The notes: a model not told the origin generated them from the letters alone. Positions 1 through 8,222 are shown, counted from the stretch's first letter. The stretch is DNA of 64,000 bases from JAPHTQ01 sp050288165 (GCA_050288165.1 JBNKDG010000010.1:62001-126000); one strand, 5' to 3'. Translations and numbers: made by a program.

Positions 1-1724
1 GCGTCGAGGCCGACGTCAGCAGCAAGGGACAGAACTTCAACGCCAAACTGATCCAGTTCGAAGGGGAGAAGGTCGAACAGTTCACCATCGACAACAGCGA
101 GCGCGCCGATCAGGTGGAAGCCGCCCTGCTCAGTGAAGCGGAAGGCAAGCTGATCGTCACCCAGGTGGTGAAGAAGCAGCGCAAGCGTAATCCGGCAGCG
201 CCGTTTACCACCTCGACCCTGCAGCAGGAGGCGTCACGCAAACTCGGTTTTACCGCGCAGCGCACCATGCGCACCGCGCAGCAACTTTATGAAGGTATCG
301 ACATCGGCGGCGATACCGTCGGTCTCATTACCTACATGCGTACCGACTCGGTCAACCTGGCCGCTGAGGCGTTGGAAGAACTGCGCGACTTTATCGCCAA
401 ACGTTACGGTAGCGACAACCTGCCGCCTGAAGCACGCATGTTCAAAACCAAATCGAAGAACGCCCAGGAAGCGCACGAAGCGATCCGCCCCACCTCCGCA
501 GAGCGGGTACCGGAATCGATTCAGGGTCACCTCTCCAAGGATCAATATCGTCTCTATGAACTGATCTGGAAACGTACCGTCGCCTGCCAGATGGTTCACG
601 CCACCCTTGATACCGTAGCGGTGGACCTGAATGCCGGTGAAGGCAATATTTTCCGCGCCAACGGTTCCACCATCGTTCATCCCGGTTTCATGGCGGTCTA
701 TCAGGAGAGCTTCGATGACGCCAAGGATAAGGAAGACGACAACAAACTGTTGCCGAAGCTGCTGGAGGGCGAAAAGGTCGAACTGATCGCGATTCGTCCC
801 GAACAGCATTTCACCGAACCACCGCCGCGCTTCTCCGAGGCGAGCCTGGTCAAGGCGCTGGAAGAGTTCGGCATCGGTCGTCCCTCCACCTACGCCAGCA
901 TCATCTCCACCCTGCAGGCGCGCGAATATGTAGAGATGGACAAGCGCCGCTTTATTCCTACCGATGTGGGTCGGGTGGTGAATAAATTCCTCACCAACCA
1001 CTTCACCCAGTACGTCGATTACGACTTCACCGCCAAACTGGAAGACGAGCTCGATGCGGTCTCCCGCGGTGAAGAGGAGTGGGTGCCGCTGATGCACCGC
1101 TTCTGGAAGCCATTCAAGACACTGGTGGACGACAAGGAGCAGAGCGTTTCGCGCAAGGAAGTGACCCAGGAGGAGATGGACGAGGCGTGCCCGCAGTGCG
1201 GCAAGCCGTTGGCGATCCGTCTCGGTCGTCGTGGCCGTTTTGTCGGCTGCACCGGTTTCCCCGACTGCGACTACACCCGCAACCTCGGTGATGACAAAGA
1301 TGCGAAGAGCGAACCGGAAGTGGTCGAAGGTCGTGATTGCCCCGAGTGCGGCAAGCCGCTGCTGATCCGTGAAGGTCGTTACGGCAAGTTTATCGGTTGC
1401 AGTGGCTATCCCGATTGCAAACACATCGAACCGCTGGAGCAACCGGAAGATACCGGGGTGAAGTGTCCCAAATGCGGCAAGGGCACCATGCTCCGGCGTA
1501 AGTCCCGCCGCGGCAAAATTTTCTTCTCCTGTTCCACCTATCCTGACTGTGATTACGCTGTGTGGAACGAACCGATCGACGAACCCTGTCCCGATTGCGG
1601 CTGGCCGATCCTCACCATTAAGACCACTCGCAGCAAGGGCACGGAAAAAGTCTGTCCGCAGAAGGAGTGCGGCTTTGCCGAACCCTATGAAAAAGTCGAA
1701 GAGACTGAAGACGAAAAAGATTAA
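1..1724 (+). CDS. topA: DNA topoisomerase I, C-terminal part (5' end outside window)
   Basis: Type IA topoisomerase that relaxes negative supercoils through a 5'-phosphotyrosine intermediate. The reading frame is open from the first bases, so the N-terminal TOPRIM domain lies upstream of the window. The catalytic tyrosine is in the motif ITYMRTDS (codon 333-335), followed by QEAHEAIRP and the GIGRPSTYASI signature. The C-terminus carries several four-cysteine zinc ribbons (CPQCGKPL, CPECGKPL, CPKCGKG, CPDCGWP) and ends in an acidic tail. The GTG at 114 is internal, not the start. The TAA stop is embedded in the left arm of an ACGAAG-type inverted repeat. Identification is firm. Confidence 0.97.
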   Translation, partial: VEADVSSKGQNFNAKLIQFEGEKVEQFTIDNSERADQVEAALLSEAEGKLIVTQVVKKQRKRNPAAPFTTSTLQQEASRKLGFTAQRTMRTAQQLYEGIDIGGDTVGLITYMRTDSVNLAAEALEELRDFIAKRYGSDNLPPEARMFKTKSKNAQEAHEAIRPTSAERVPESIQGHLSKDQYRLYELIWKRTVACQMVHATLDTVAVDLNAGEGNIFRANGSTIVHPGFMAVYQESFDDAKDKEDDNKLLPKLLEGEKVELIAIRPEQHFTEPPPRFSEASLVKALEEFGIGRPSTYASIISTLQAREYVEMDKRRFIPTDVGRVVNKFLTNHFTQYVDYDFTAKLEDELDAVSRGEEEWVPLMHRFWKPFKTLVDDKEQSVSRKEVTQEEMDEACPQCGKPLAIRLGRRGRFVGCTGFPDCDYTRNLGDDKDAKSEPEVVEGRDCPECGKPLLIREGRYGKFIGCSGYPDCKHIEPLEQPEDTGVKCPKCGKGTMLRRKSRRGKIFFSCSTYPDCDYAVWNEPIDEPCPDCGWPILTIKTTRSKGTEKVCPQKECGFAEPYEKVEETEDEKD

Positions 1725-1929
1725 CCACGAAGTACACGAAGATCACGAAGGGGTAATGATTAAAGAGTTACGTTACGTATTCTTAAACACTATTTTTCCA
1801 TTAGTGCTTACCCATTGAATACTGCCTGCAAAAAAGCGAAGTTATTACCTTGTTTTACTTCGTGCTCTTCGTGTCCTTCGTGGTGAAATGTTTTAAATTG
1901 ATGAACACGCTTTTTGGAGAATAACCGCC
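1725..1929. repeat. ACGAAG-family inverted repeat between topA and purE
   Basis: The left arm (1723-1750) has roughly 9-bp units containing CACGAAG. The right arm (1857-1887) is its inverted complement and ends in GGTGAA. About 105 bases separate the arms, so a transcript could form a long hairpin. The same family recurs at 20745-20908 and 58618-58778. There is no classical U-tract terminator here. No gene is supported in this gap. Confidence 0.8.
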
Positions 1930-2439
1930 ATGAGCAAGCCGTTTGTTGCCATCCTGATGGGATCGGATTCTGACCTGCCGACCATGCAGTCGACCATCTC
2001 TGTACTGAAATCCTTCGACGTGCGTTACGAGGTACGTATCCACTCCGCACACCGTACCCCTGAAGCGACTCATGAATATGTCACCGATGCGGAAAAACGC
2101 GGTTGCCAGGTGTTTATCTGTGCCGCGGGTCTGGCCGCACACCTGGCCGGTGCGGTGTCTGCGATCACGGTGCGCCCGGTGATCGGTGTGCCGATGGATG
2201 GCGGTCCACTCAAGGGACAGGATGCGCTGCTCTCAACCGTGATGATGCCGGGTGGTATTCCGGTGGCGACCGTTGCCATCGGCAGTGCCGGGGCAAAGAA
2301 TGCTGCCTACCTTGCGGTGCAGATCATGGCGATTGCCGATGACGATCTGGCGCAGGAGTTGCGCGACGAGCGTGAGACCAACAAGGCGAAGATCCTCGCG
2401 CGTAACGACGAAGTGCAGAAGGAACTGGGTCTGGACTAA
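1930..2439 (+). CDS. purE: N5-carboxyaminoimidazole ribonucleotide mutase
   Basis: Converts N5-CAIR to CAIR in de novo purine synthesis. The 169-residue length is normal for the family. The phosphate-binding GSDSD motif is at residues 11-15 and SAHRTP at 39-44, as in class I PurE; class II enzymes usually have SAHKT. A later stretch, MPGGIPVATVAIG, is also typical. The ATG start is preceded by GGAGA about ten bases upstream. Its usual partner purK is not adjacent; tsaC follows after six bases, so the carboxylating partner must be encoded elsewhere. Confidence 0.95.
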   Translation: MSKPFVAILMGSDSDLPTMQSTISVLKSFDVRYEVRIHSAHRTPEATHEYVTDAEKRGCQVFICAAGLAAHLAGAVSAITVRPVIGVPMDGGPLKGQDALLSTVMMPGGIPVATVAIGSAGAKNAAYLAVQIMAIADDDLAQELRDERETNKAKILARNDEVQKELGLD

Positions 2440-2445
2440 ACGGTC

Positions 2446-3003
2446 ATGAGTGCTTTCCATCTACGCACTGCACGGCGCGTTTTACGCGACGGTGGCATCA
2501 TCGCCTATCCCACCGAAGCGGTTTATGGACTCGGTTGTGATCCCCACAATCCTGCCGCTGTCATCCGGTTGCTGGCGTTAAAGCAGCGCTCCTGGAAAAA
2601 AGGGTTAATCCTGATCGCTTCGCACCGTCACCAGCTCGATCTGTGGCTTGAACCGATCGGCCTGAGCATGGAGCAGGAGTTGGGAAAAAGCTGGCCCGGT
2701 CCGGTGACCTGGTTATTACCCGCCCGTCCCGAAGTGCCCGAATGGATACGCGGAGAACACGACACCCTGGCGGTGCGTGTTACTGCCCACCCGCTTGCCG
2801 CTGCACTGTGCGATGCATTCGGCGGCCCTATCGTCTCCACCAGCGCCAACCTCGCCGGGCATTGCGCTGCACGTAGTGCACTGCAACTGCAACGGGAGTT
2901 GGGCAGGAAAATCGATTACATCCTTCACGGCGACGTCGGCGATCAATTAAAGCCGACAGAGATCCGCGATGCTGCAACGGGACGTATTGTTCGTTCCGCT
3001 TAA
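2446..3003 (+). CDS. tsaC: L-threonylcarbamoyladenylate synthase (YrdC/TsaC type)
   Basis: Makes threonylcarbamoyl-AMP from threonine, bicarbonate and ATP for the t6A37 modification of ANN-decoding tRNAs. The 185-residue protein is a stand-alone YrdC domain, without the C-terminal extension of Sua5. The substrate-binding motif PTEAVYGLG is at residues 22-30 and STSAN at 131-135. It starts six bases after purE and is followed 12 bases later by hemF, so the three are probably co-transcribed. A tsaC-hemF neighbourhood is common in gammaproteobacteria. Confidence 0.93.
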   Translation: MSAFHLRTARRVLRDGGIIAYPTEAVYGLGCDPHNPAAVIRLLALKQRSWKKGLILIASHRHQLDLWLEPIGLSMEQELGKSWPGPVTWLLPARPEVPEWIRGEHDTLAVRVTAHPLAAALCDAFGGPIVSTSANLAGHCAARSALQLQRELGRKIDYILHGDVGDQLKPTEIRDAATGRIVRSA

Positions 3004-3015
3004 CCAGGGTTACCC

Positions 3016-3927
3016 ATGAGCCAAATCGATCTGCCCTCAGTCAGGGAATATCTGCTTTCATTGCAACAACGCATCGTCGATGCGTTGGAGACAGAGGATG
3101 GTGAGGGCCGTTTCATTCGTGATGAGTGGCAACGTGATGGCGGCGGTGTCGTCCGTCTGTTGAGCGAAGGGGCGGTATTCGAACAGGCGGGGATCAACTT
3201 CTCTCACGTCCGTGGTGCAAGCCTTCCCGGATCGGCAACGGCCCACCGGCCGGAGTTGGCGGGTCGTTCATTCCAGGCGATGGGGGTGTCGCTGGTGATC
3301 CATCCGCGCAATCCCTATGTGCCGACCTCTCACGCCAACGTCCGTCTCTTCGTTGCAGAGAAAGAAGGCGAAACGCCGGTCTGGTGGTTCGGCGGCGGTT
3401 TCGATCTCACGCCCTACTATCCGTTTCACGAAGATGTGATCGAGTGGCACAAAAAAGCGAAGGCCGCCTGCGATCCCTTCGGTGACGATTGCTATCCGAA
3501 ATACAAAAAGTGGTGCGACGAATACTTCACCCTCAAACATCGCGGCGAAACCCGCGGCGTCGGCGGTATCTTTTTCGACGATCTGAATACACCCGATTTT
3601 GAAACCTGCTTCGCCTTAATGCGCAGCGTCGGCGATGCTTACGTGAATGCCTATCCGCCCATCGTCAATCGGCGCAAGGCGACACCTTACGGTGAACGCG
3701 AGCGGGATTTCCAGCTCTACCGTCGTGGCCGCTATGTGGAATTCAATCTGGTCTTCGATCGCGGCACCCTGTTCGGGTTGCAATCGGGTGGACGCACCGA
3801 ATCGATCCTGATGTCACTGCCACCGCTGGTGAAGTGGCGCTACAACTGGTCGCCCGAACCGGGCACGCCCGAGGCCGATCTCTACGACAACTATCTCCGG
3901 CCACGCGACTGGCTGGGTGAAGCATAA
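3016..3927 (+). CDS. hemF: oxygen-dependent coproporphyrinogen III oxidase
   Basis: Oxidatively decarboxylates coproporphyrinogen III to protoporphyrinogen IX in haem synthesis, using O2. At 303 residues it matches the usual HemF length of about 300. Visible family blocks include HPRNPYVPTSHANVR, the stretch with WWFGGGFDLTPYYPF, and RGVGGIFFDDLN. The need for oxygen, together with OxyR and the ubiquinone genes in this window, points to an aerobically respiring cell. sbcB begins eight bases after the stop. Confidence 0.96.
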   Translation: MSQIDLPSVREYLLSLQQRIVDALETEDGEGRFIRDEWQRDGGGVVRLLSEGAVFEQAGINFSHVRGASLPGSATAHRPELAGRSFQAMGVSLVIHPRNPYVPTSHANVRLFVAEKEGETPVWWFGGGFDLTPYYPFHEDVIEWHKKAKAACDPFGDDCYPKYKKWCDEYFTLKHRGETRGVGGIFFDDLNTPDFETCFALMRSVGDAYVNAYPPIVNRRKATPYGERERDFQLYRRGRYVEFNLVFDRGTLFGLQSGGRTESILMSLPPLVKWRYNWSPEPGTPEADLYDNYLRPRDWLGEA

Positions 3928-3935
3928 GGAAAGGC

Positions 3936-5387
3936 ATGGCTAATACGCTCTACTGGCACGACTACGAATCCTTCGGCATCGATGCGGTGCGCGATCGCCC
4001 GGTGCAGTTTGCCGGTATCCGTACCGATGAAGACCTGAACGTTATCGGTGAGCCACTGAATATCTTTTCCCGTCTCAGCCCCGACGTGTTGCCGCAACCC
4101 GGCTCGACGATGGTGACCGGCATCACGCCGCAGGAGTCGCTGGAAAAGGGGCTGTGCGAAGATGAGTTTATCGCCCGCATCCTCAAGGAACTGGCGCAGC
4201 CGGGTACCTGCGGTGTCGGCTACAACTCGATCCGTTTCGACGACGAGATGACACGCAACACCCTCTATCGCAACCTCTACGATCCCTACGCCCGCGAGTG
4301 GCAGAACGGAAACTCGCGCTGGGACATCATCGATCTGGTACGCGCCTGTCGCGACCTGCGACCCGACGGGATCGTCTGGCCGGTAAGGGAAGAGAATGGC
4401 CGTACCAGTTTCAAACTGGAAGAGCTGACCGTGGCTAACGGCATCGGCCATGAGCAGGCCCACGATGCGCTCTCCGATGTCTACGCCACCATCGCCGTCG
4501 CACGATTGATTAAAGAGAAGCAGCCGAAGCTCTACGACTTTATCTACAAATTGCGCCGTAAGCAGGAAGTAAACAAATACATCGACCTGCGCGACATGTC
4601 GCCGATCCTCCACACCTCCGGTATGTACGGTAGCGACCACGGCAATACCCGCCTGGTGATCCCGCTGGCGATGCATCCGGTCAACAAGAACAGCGTAATC
4701 GTTTTCGACCTGTCGCAGGACCCGCAGATATTACTGGACCTGGGCGCCAATAAACTGCGTGAGAGACTCTACACTCGTACCGAAGATCTGCCGGAAGGTA
4801 CGGAGCGTCCCGCATTGAAACAGCTGATCATGAATCGTTGCCCGGTACTGGCACCCCTCACCACACTGGATGGTACTTCGGCCAAACGGTTGCAGATCGA
4901 TCTGGTGAAGTGCCAGCAGAACCGTCAGGCAGTGCTCGCCGCGCGTAAAACCATTCAGGAGAAGATCAACAAAATCTTCCAGCCGCAGGAGTTCGAACCA
5001 CAAACCGACCCGGATCTGATGATCTACGGCGGCGGCTTCTTCTCCGATGGTGACAAACGTACCATGCAGCGTGTGCATGAAACCGCACCGGAGGAATTGG
5101 GTAAGCAGAGTTGGGTCTTTGACGACAAGCGCCTGCAGGAGATGCTATTCCGTTTTCGTGCGCGCAACTATCCGCAAACCCTCAGTGAAGAGGAACAGGC
5201 GCAGTGGCTGGAGTTCTGCCGTACCCGACTGGGTAACGGCGAAGGCGGCTTTCTCAGCTTTGAGGCCTTCTTTGCCGAGATCGAACGGATCAAAAACGAA
5301 GATGAACCGGACGAGCGCGGCCTGAAACTGCTCGCCGAGGTGGAAGCCTATGGGCGTGAATTGCAACAGCGATTGAGTGGTCACTGA
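3936..5387 (+). CDS. sbcB: exodeoxyribonuclease I
   Basis: 3'-to-5' single-strand DNA exonuclease of the DEDD family, acting in recombination and mismatch repair. The N-terminal exonuclease motif HDYESFG supplies the metal-binding D9 and E11, followed by DRPVQFAGIRTD as in E. coli ExoI. The second motif region includes GYNSIRFDDEMTRN and the later EQAHDALSDVYATIAVARLI. The length of 483 residues equals that of well-studied homologues. It is preceded by a close Shine-Dalgarno AAGGAAAGG and appears to be the last gene of the forward run before the repeat and cassette island. Confidence 0.96.
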   Translation: MANTLYWHDYESFGIDAVRDRPVQFAGIRTDEDLNVIGEPLNIFSRLSPDVLPQPGSTMVTGITPQESLEKGLCEDEFIARILKELAQPGTCGVGYNSIRFDDEMTRNTLYRNLYDPYAREWQNGNSRWDIIDLVRACRDLRPDGIVWPVREENGRTSFKLEELTVANGIGHEQAHDALSDVYATIAVARLIKEKQPKLYDFIYKLRRKQEVNKYIDLRDMSPILHTSGMYGSDHGNTRLVIPLAMHPVNKNSVIVFDLSQDPQILLDLGANKLRERLYTRTEDLPEGTERPALKQLIMNRCPVLAPLTTLDGTSAKRLQIDLVKCQQNRQAVLAARKTIQEKINKIFQPQEFEPQTDPDLMIYGGGFFSDGDKRTMQRVHETAPEELGKQSWVFDDKRLQEMLFRFRARNYPQTLSEEEQAQWLEFCRTRLGNGEGGFLSFEAFFAEIERIKNEDEPDERGLKLLAEVEAYGRELQQRLSGH

Positions 5388-5765
5388 GCACACGGGAAGA
5401 ATAAGAGTTCACCGCAAATGGACCGCAAAACACTGTGCATCGCGCAAAGACGCTAAGGCGCAAAGTGATGTAGGTCGGATTAGCATAGCGTAATCCGACA
5501 ATCCTTTCGTAGGCTGGGCAGTCATGCCCAGCATTGATTGCCATTCCGGCGAAAGCCGGAATCCAGTCTTGCCAACAATCGGGTATCGCGGTAGAAAGGA
5601 AACAGGGATCACCGGGCGAGTGAATGCTTCATATCAATCTCCCCAGTCCTGTTAGCAAATCCTTTTAGGCTCCCTAACCAGAAGCTAGCTAATTGATTTT
5701 GATAGGGTGGTTTGTTATACACCCTAAATATCGTATTTAGCTATGTAAGAGAACATGAGCAAAGT
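5388..5765. repeat. composite intergenic repeat block, upstream part of accessory island
   Basis: No gene is supported here. At 5407-5466 lies one arm of the CGCAAAG family, beginning TTCACCGCAAA. At 5470-5500 is a dispersed unit with the palindrome CGGATTA/TAATCCG, seen again at 20788-20820. At 5513-5532 is a perfect stem GCTGGGCA/TGCCCAGC with a four-base loop. At 5543-5562 is another perfect eight-base stem, ATTCCGGC/GCCGGAAT, closed by a GAAA tetraloop. From about 5640 the sequence becomes A+T-rich and leads into the first cassette gene. I could not identify an attI or a preceding attC here. Confidence 0.7.
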
Positions 5766-6182
5766 ATGAAAATTGTGGCAGGCTCAATTGTTGTATTAGT
5801 TGCTGTGTCCATCGGGATGCTGCTTTATTGGAAACGAGAGCAGAATATTGATTTTACTGTGCTCATTTCTGCTGAAATCGAGCATTGTGGAAAGTCGTAT
5901 GCGCCTGGCAATTTGGAATATCAGGAATTGTTAGCTTGGCTTCGTTCGCATCAGCACGGATGGAAAAACACACCTGCCACATATGTTCCTCGTTCTCTAT
6001 ACACGTCTCCCGGTATTGAAGTTAATGTCTTAAAGTCTGCTGTTGTTATTAATTATCAATCTAAAGATGGGGCATGGAATCAAGTGGTAAGAGGTAAAAA
6101 GGAAAATGAGTTGGTAGATATGTGTACAAAAGCTAACACAACGCTTCAGCCGACATCGGTGCTGGCGCGCCTCTTCGGCTGA
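5766..6182 (+). CDS. hypothetical membrane-anchored protein, integron-type cassette 1
   Basis: I do not recognise the protein. The chosen ATG gives 138 residues with one N-terminal membrane segment (about residues 3-20), followed by a charged KREQN stretch, consistent with a type II anchored or exported protein. An upstream TTG at 5712 would add 18 residues. Base composition is clearly more A+T-rich than the flanking genes. The frame runs into the downstream attC-like site and stops inside it, giving a tail typical of cassette genes (TTLQPTS). Function is unknown; cassette membership is inferred from the adjacent site. Confidence 0.6.
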   Translation: MKIVAGSIVVLVAVSIGMLLYWKREQNIDFTVLISAEIEHCGKSYAPGNLEYQELLAWLRSHQHGWKNTPATYVPRSLYTSPGIEVNVLKSAVVINYQSKDGAWNQVVRGKKENELVDMCTKANTTLQPTSVLARLFG

Positions 6183-6196
6183 GTTCAGCGTTAGGT
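6131..6196 (+). other. attC-like recombination site between the two cassettes
   Basis: The layout follows integron attC sites. R'' is AGCTAAC (6131-6137), then a five-base spacer and L'' GCTTCAGCCGA. After a central variable region comes L' TCGGCTGAGTTC, a short spacer and R' GTTAGGT (6190-6196), which fits GTTRRRY. L'' and L' are nearly complementary, with a small asymmetry as expected for a folded bottom-strand substrate. The next ATG lies only two bases past R', the usual cassette spacing. The total length of 66 bp is within the known attC range. Confidence 0.75.
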
Positions 6197-6198
6197 GT

Positions 6199-6747
6199 AT
6201 GAGCGCGGCGTCAAGATTCCTCGACGAGACAAAAGGCTTGTTTGGATTTTTCTTTGACATCCAGACTGCAAGCCTCCTCGCTCGGGCAAAACTCACCGAA
6301 TGGGCGGCGCAGAATGGGCTGAACGATGATTCGAACCTCATCGTCGGAACCGGAGAACCAAAGGGAACTCCCGAGCAAGTGATTGAACAGTCACTACACT
6401 CAACGACACTTGGGGAAGTTAAGCGCAGACTCTCAGATGGAGGTTTCGATCAATTTCAGGCAGCGTGTCATGTTATTGTTTTCGTCTTTCATCTATGGGA
6501 TGAGAAGTATCGAGCGGAACTAGCCGCAGAGCTAGGAAAGCCCATCAACGAGGTCAAAATCGACATCTTGGGAGATCTAAGACTTTTGCGAAATTCTATA
6601 ATTCATAACAAAGGGGTCGCGAGTGCCGATATTGCGAGGTGTAAGATCATTACGCGGTTTAAGCCAGGGGACAAACTTTCAATCGGCAAGGAAGACATTC
6701 ATCTCATCGTTCGTGAGTTGCGTGTTGCAATTGGGAAATACGCCTGA
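6199..6747 (+). CDS. HEPN-like protein with Rx4H motif, integron-type cassette 2
   Basis: 182 residues, mostly predicted helical by eye, with no signal peptide. Near the C-terminus is LLRNSIIHNKG, in which R131 and H136 form an Rx4H motif. This is the catalytic signature of many HEPN-fold ribonucleases found in toxins and antiviral systems. The assignment rests on that motif and the helical context, not on overall similarity I can recall. The start codon sits two bases after the attC-like site. The stop overlaps a GCCTGAC that looks like the beginning of another attC. No antitoxin-like partner is visible beside it. Confidence 0.6.
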   Translation: MSAASRFLDETKGLFGFFFDIQTASLLARAKLTEWAAQNGLNDDSNLIVGTGEPKGTPEQVIEQSLHSTTLGEVKRRLSDGGFDQFQAACHVIVFVFHLWDEKYRAELAAELGKPINEVKIDILGDLRLLRNSIIHNKGVASADIARCKIITRFKPGDKLSIGKEDIHLIVRELRVAIGKYA

Positions 6748-6767
6748 CAAGGCGTTCCAACAGCAAA
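6742..6767 (+). other. truncated attC-like 5' end after cassette 2
   Basis: GCCTGAC (6742-6748) followed by AAGGCGTTCCAAC resembles the R''-spacer-L'' start of many attC sites. No matching L'/R' half follows, and the sequence changes to an unrelated stretch near 6765. It is best read as a decayed or deleted site, which would leave this cassette unable to excise. Confidence 0.45.
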
Positions 6768-6930
6768 ATAAGTAGGGTCAGATGAAACTTTACACAACAC
6801 AAGTTGCCTTGATGGCAACACCGCAGATGCGGCATAGGCGAGCTTTTCTTTGCGGCTTTGCGTCTCTGCGCGAGTACAGAATAAAGCGAGCTTTTCTCTG
6901 CGACCGTCGCGTCCTCTGCGTTAAGGGTTT
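6768..6930. repeat. degenerate CGCAAAG-family right arms downstream of cassettes
   Basis: Two direct copies begin GCGAGCTTTTCT, at 6838 and 6888, and run into TTTGCG/CTCTGCG units like the right arm of the CGCAAAG repeat family. A left arm of that family lies at 5407-5466, so the cassettes sit between two opposed arms. A small stem GTTGCC/GGCAAC lies near 6803-6819. No gene is supported. Confidence 0.5.
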
Positions 6931-7428
6931 TTATTCCATCAAACCACTTATCGTCTTAACCACATCCGCCTTGTCCCACTCGATACCGCCGAACAGCGCG
7001 TAACGGATCGTCCCTTTGGGATCGATGACAAAGGTGGTGGGCACCGCGGTGATCATCCAGTCCTCGACCACATTACCTTCCGGATTCAGCAGCACAGGAA
7101 AGTCGATTTTAATTTGATGCTGGGTAAGGAATGCCTGCACGTCATGTTTCTCTTCCGCCATGTCCACCGCCAGGATGGTGAAAGGCTTGCCAGCCAGCTT
7201 CTCCTTCAGCCGTTGCATCGACGGCATCTCCTTGATGCAGGGGCCGCAGTAGGTGGCCCAGAAGTTGACCATCACGACTTTGCCGCGATAAGCACTCAGG
7301 GTATGGGTGTTGCCCTGAAGATCGCTGAGGGTGAAGTCGGGCAGTGTTTCGCCGCTATAGGGCGACAGTTCGCCTGCCTGTGCAAAGGTACAGGTAAACA
7401 GAAAAAAGAGTGGCAAGAAGATACGCAT
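6931..7428 (-). CDS. exported TlpA-type thioredoxin-fold reductase
   Basis: 165 residues: a signal peptide of about 18 residues, then a thioredoxin fold of the TlpA/ResA type. The redox pair is C61-G-P-C64 in NFWATYCGPC, and the cis-proline loop reads AVPTTF. Such proteins reduce disulfides in the periplasm, for example on apocytochromes c or copper-binding proteins. The substrate here cannot be told from sequence. The gene follows the hydrolase-like gene after two bases and is the last of a three-gene reverse operon. It could be anchored if the signal peptide is uncleaved. Confidence 0.88.
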   Translation of the reverse strand: MRIFLPLFFLFTCTFAQAGELSPYSGETLPDFTLSDLQGNTHTLSAYRGKVVMVNFWATYCGPCIKEMPSMQRLKEKLAGKPFTILAVDMAEEKHDVQAFLTQHQIKIDFPVLLNPEGNVVEDWMITAVPTTFVIDPKGTIRYALFGGIEWDKADVVKTISGLME

Positions 7429-7430
7429 GG

Positions 7431-8222
7431 TTATTTCTCCAGCTTATGTAGCGTGGTGATGGCGCTCTCCACCAGTTCCGGTAGGCGTTCGGTCATTGCC
7501 TTCTCCGCTGCGGTGGCGTCGCCTTCACGGGCATAGAATCGACTGCGCACACCGGGCAGGATCTCGACATGGACTTTGCTGCCACCTTTCTCCAGCGCTT
7601 TTTGCAGTGTCTTGATCCAGAAGCGGTTGGGGCTGTTACCCGGTTGCATGATCACGATGGGCAGGTTGGTCTGCTGCACGATGTCGAGGTATTGCAGCGG
7701 TTTGCCCGGCTCGGGATTGTGTGCAGAGAGGACGGGAAAAAAGAGGATTGCACCGAGCAGGTGTTTGTCGTCAGGGTGTTGTTGTTGCCAGATGCGCGCG
7801 CTGCGTAGTGCCGGGATGGCGCCATAGCCGCTGGCGGTGAGGACGATTCGTTTGCCGGTCTTGTCGATCGCGTGGGCGATGAGTCGCGCTACTTCATCAC
7901 CCTCCAGGCTACGCATACTGCTGGGGGAGATGGGCAGGAAGTGTGCACCTAGCAGGTCAGCCAACCAGACTTCGATGCCGCGTCCCGCCAGTACCTCGCC
8001 CGCTTCGGCCTCGGCATTTCCCATGCCCTGGTCGCAGGGAAAGCCGAGCAACATGGTGTCGCCGGTGGCGCTGAAGTAGCGCAGGTCCATCTCCACTTCA
8101 GGACTGAGCTGGACCGTATCATGCTGTACCCCCGCATAAAGGGCGGGGGAGAGCAGGGTCAGGAGCAGTAGTGCGAAGACCTTGTTCAAAGCGCTTACCT
8201 GTCGCGTTGAAGACAGCCTCAT
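7431..8222 (-). CDS. exported alpha/beta-hydrolase-like protein, possibly DUF3530 family
   Basis: The start at 8222 gives 263 residues. A TTG at 8189 is an attractive alternative because AGGTAA lies about seven bases upstream and a clean signal peptide (NKVFALLLLTLLSPALYA) follows directly. The mature part looks like an alpha/beta hydrolase, with LGFPCDQGMGNAEAEAG early on and a central RIVLTASGYGAIPAL where a nucleophile elbow would lie. The canonical GxSxG is not intact, so catalytic activity is doubtful. It resembles DUF3530 proteins by layout, and I know of no defined function. It is co-transcribed with the truncated haemoglobin and TlpA genes. Confidence 0.7.
   Translation of the reverse strand: MRLSSTRQVSALNKVFALLLLTLLSPALYAGVQHDTVQLSPEVEMDLRYFSATGDTMLLGFPCDQGMGNAEAEAGEVLAGRGIEVWLADLLGAHFLPISPSSMRSLEGDEVARLIAHAIDKTGKRIVLTASGYGAIPALRSARIWQQQHPDDKHLLGAILFFPVLSAHNPEPGKPLQYLDIVQQTNLPIVIMQPGNSPNRFWIKTLQKALEKGGSKVHVEILPGVRSRFYAREGDATAAEKAMTERLPELVESAITTLHKLEK

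Noticed and set aside
234..1442. Long reverse-strand open frame of about 400 codons inside topA
   Set aside because: It is the complement of a strongly supported topA frame, with no start signal or homology; a by-product of G+C-rich codon use.
5640..5720. attI or attC upstream of cassette 1
   Set aside because: GTTAGCA, CCCTAAC and GTTATAC occur here, but I could not assemble paired L arms at attC spacing.
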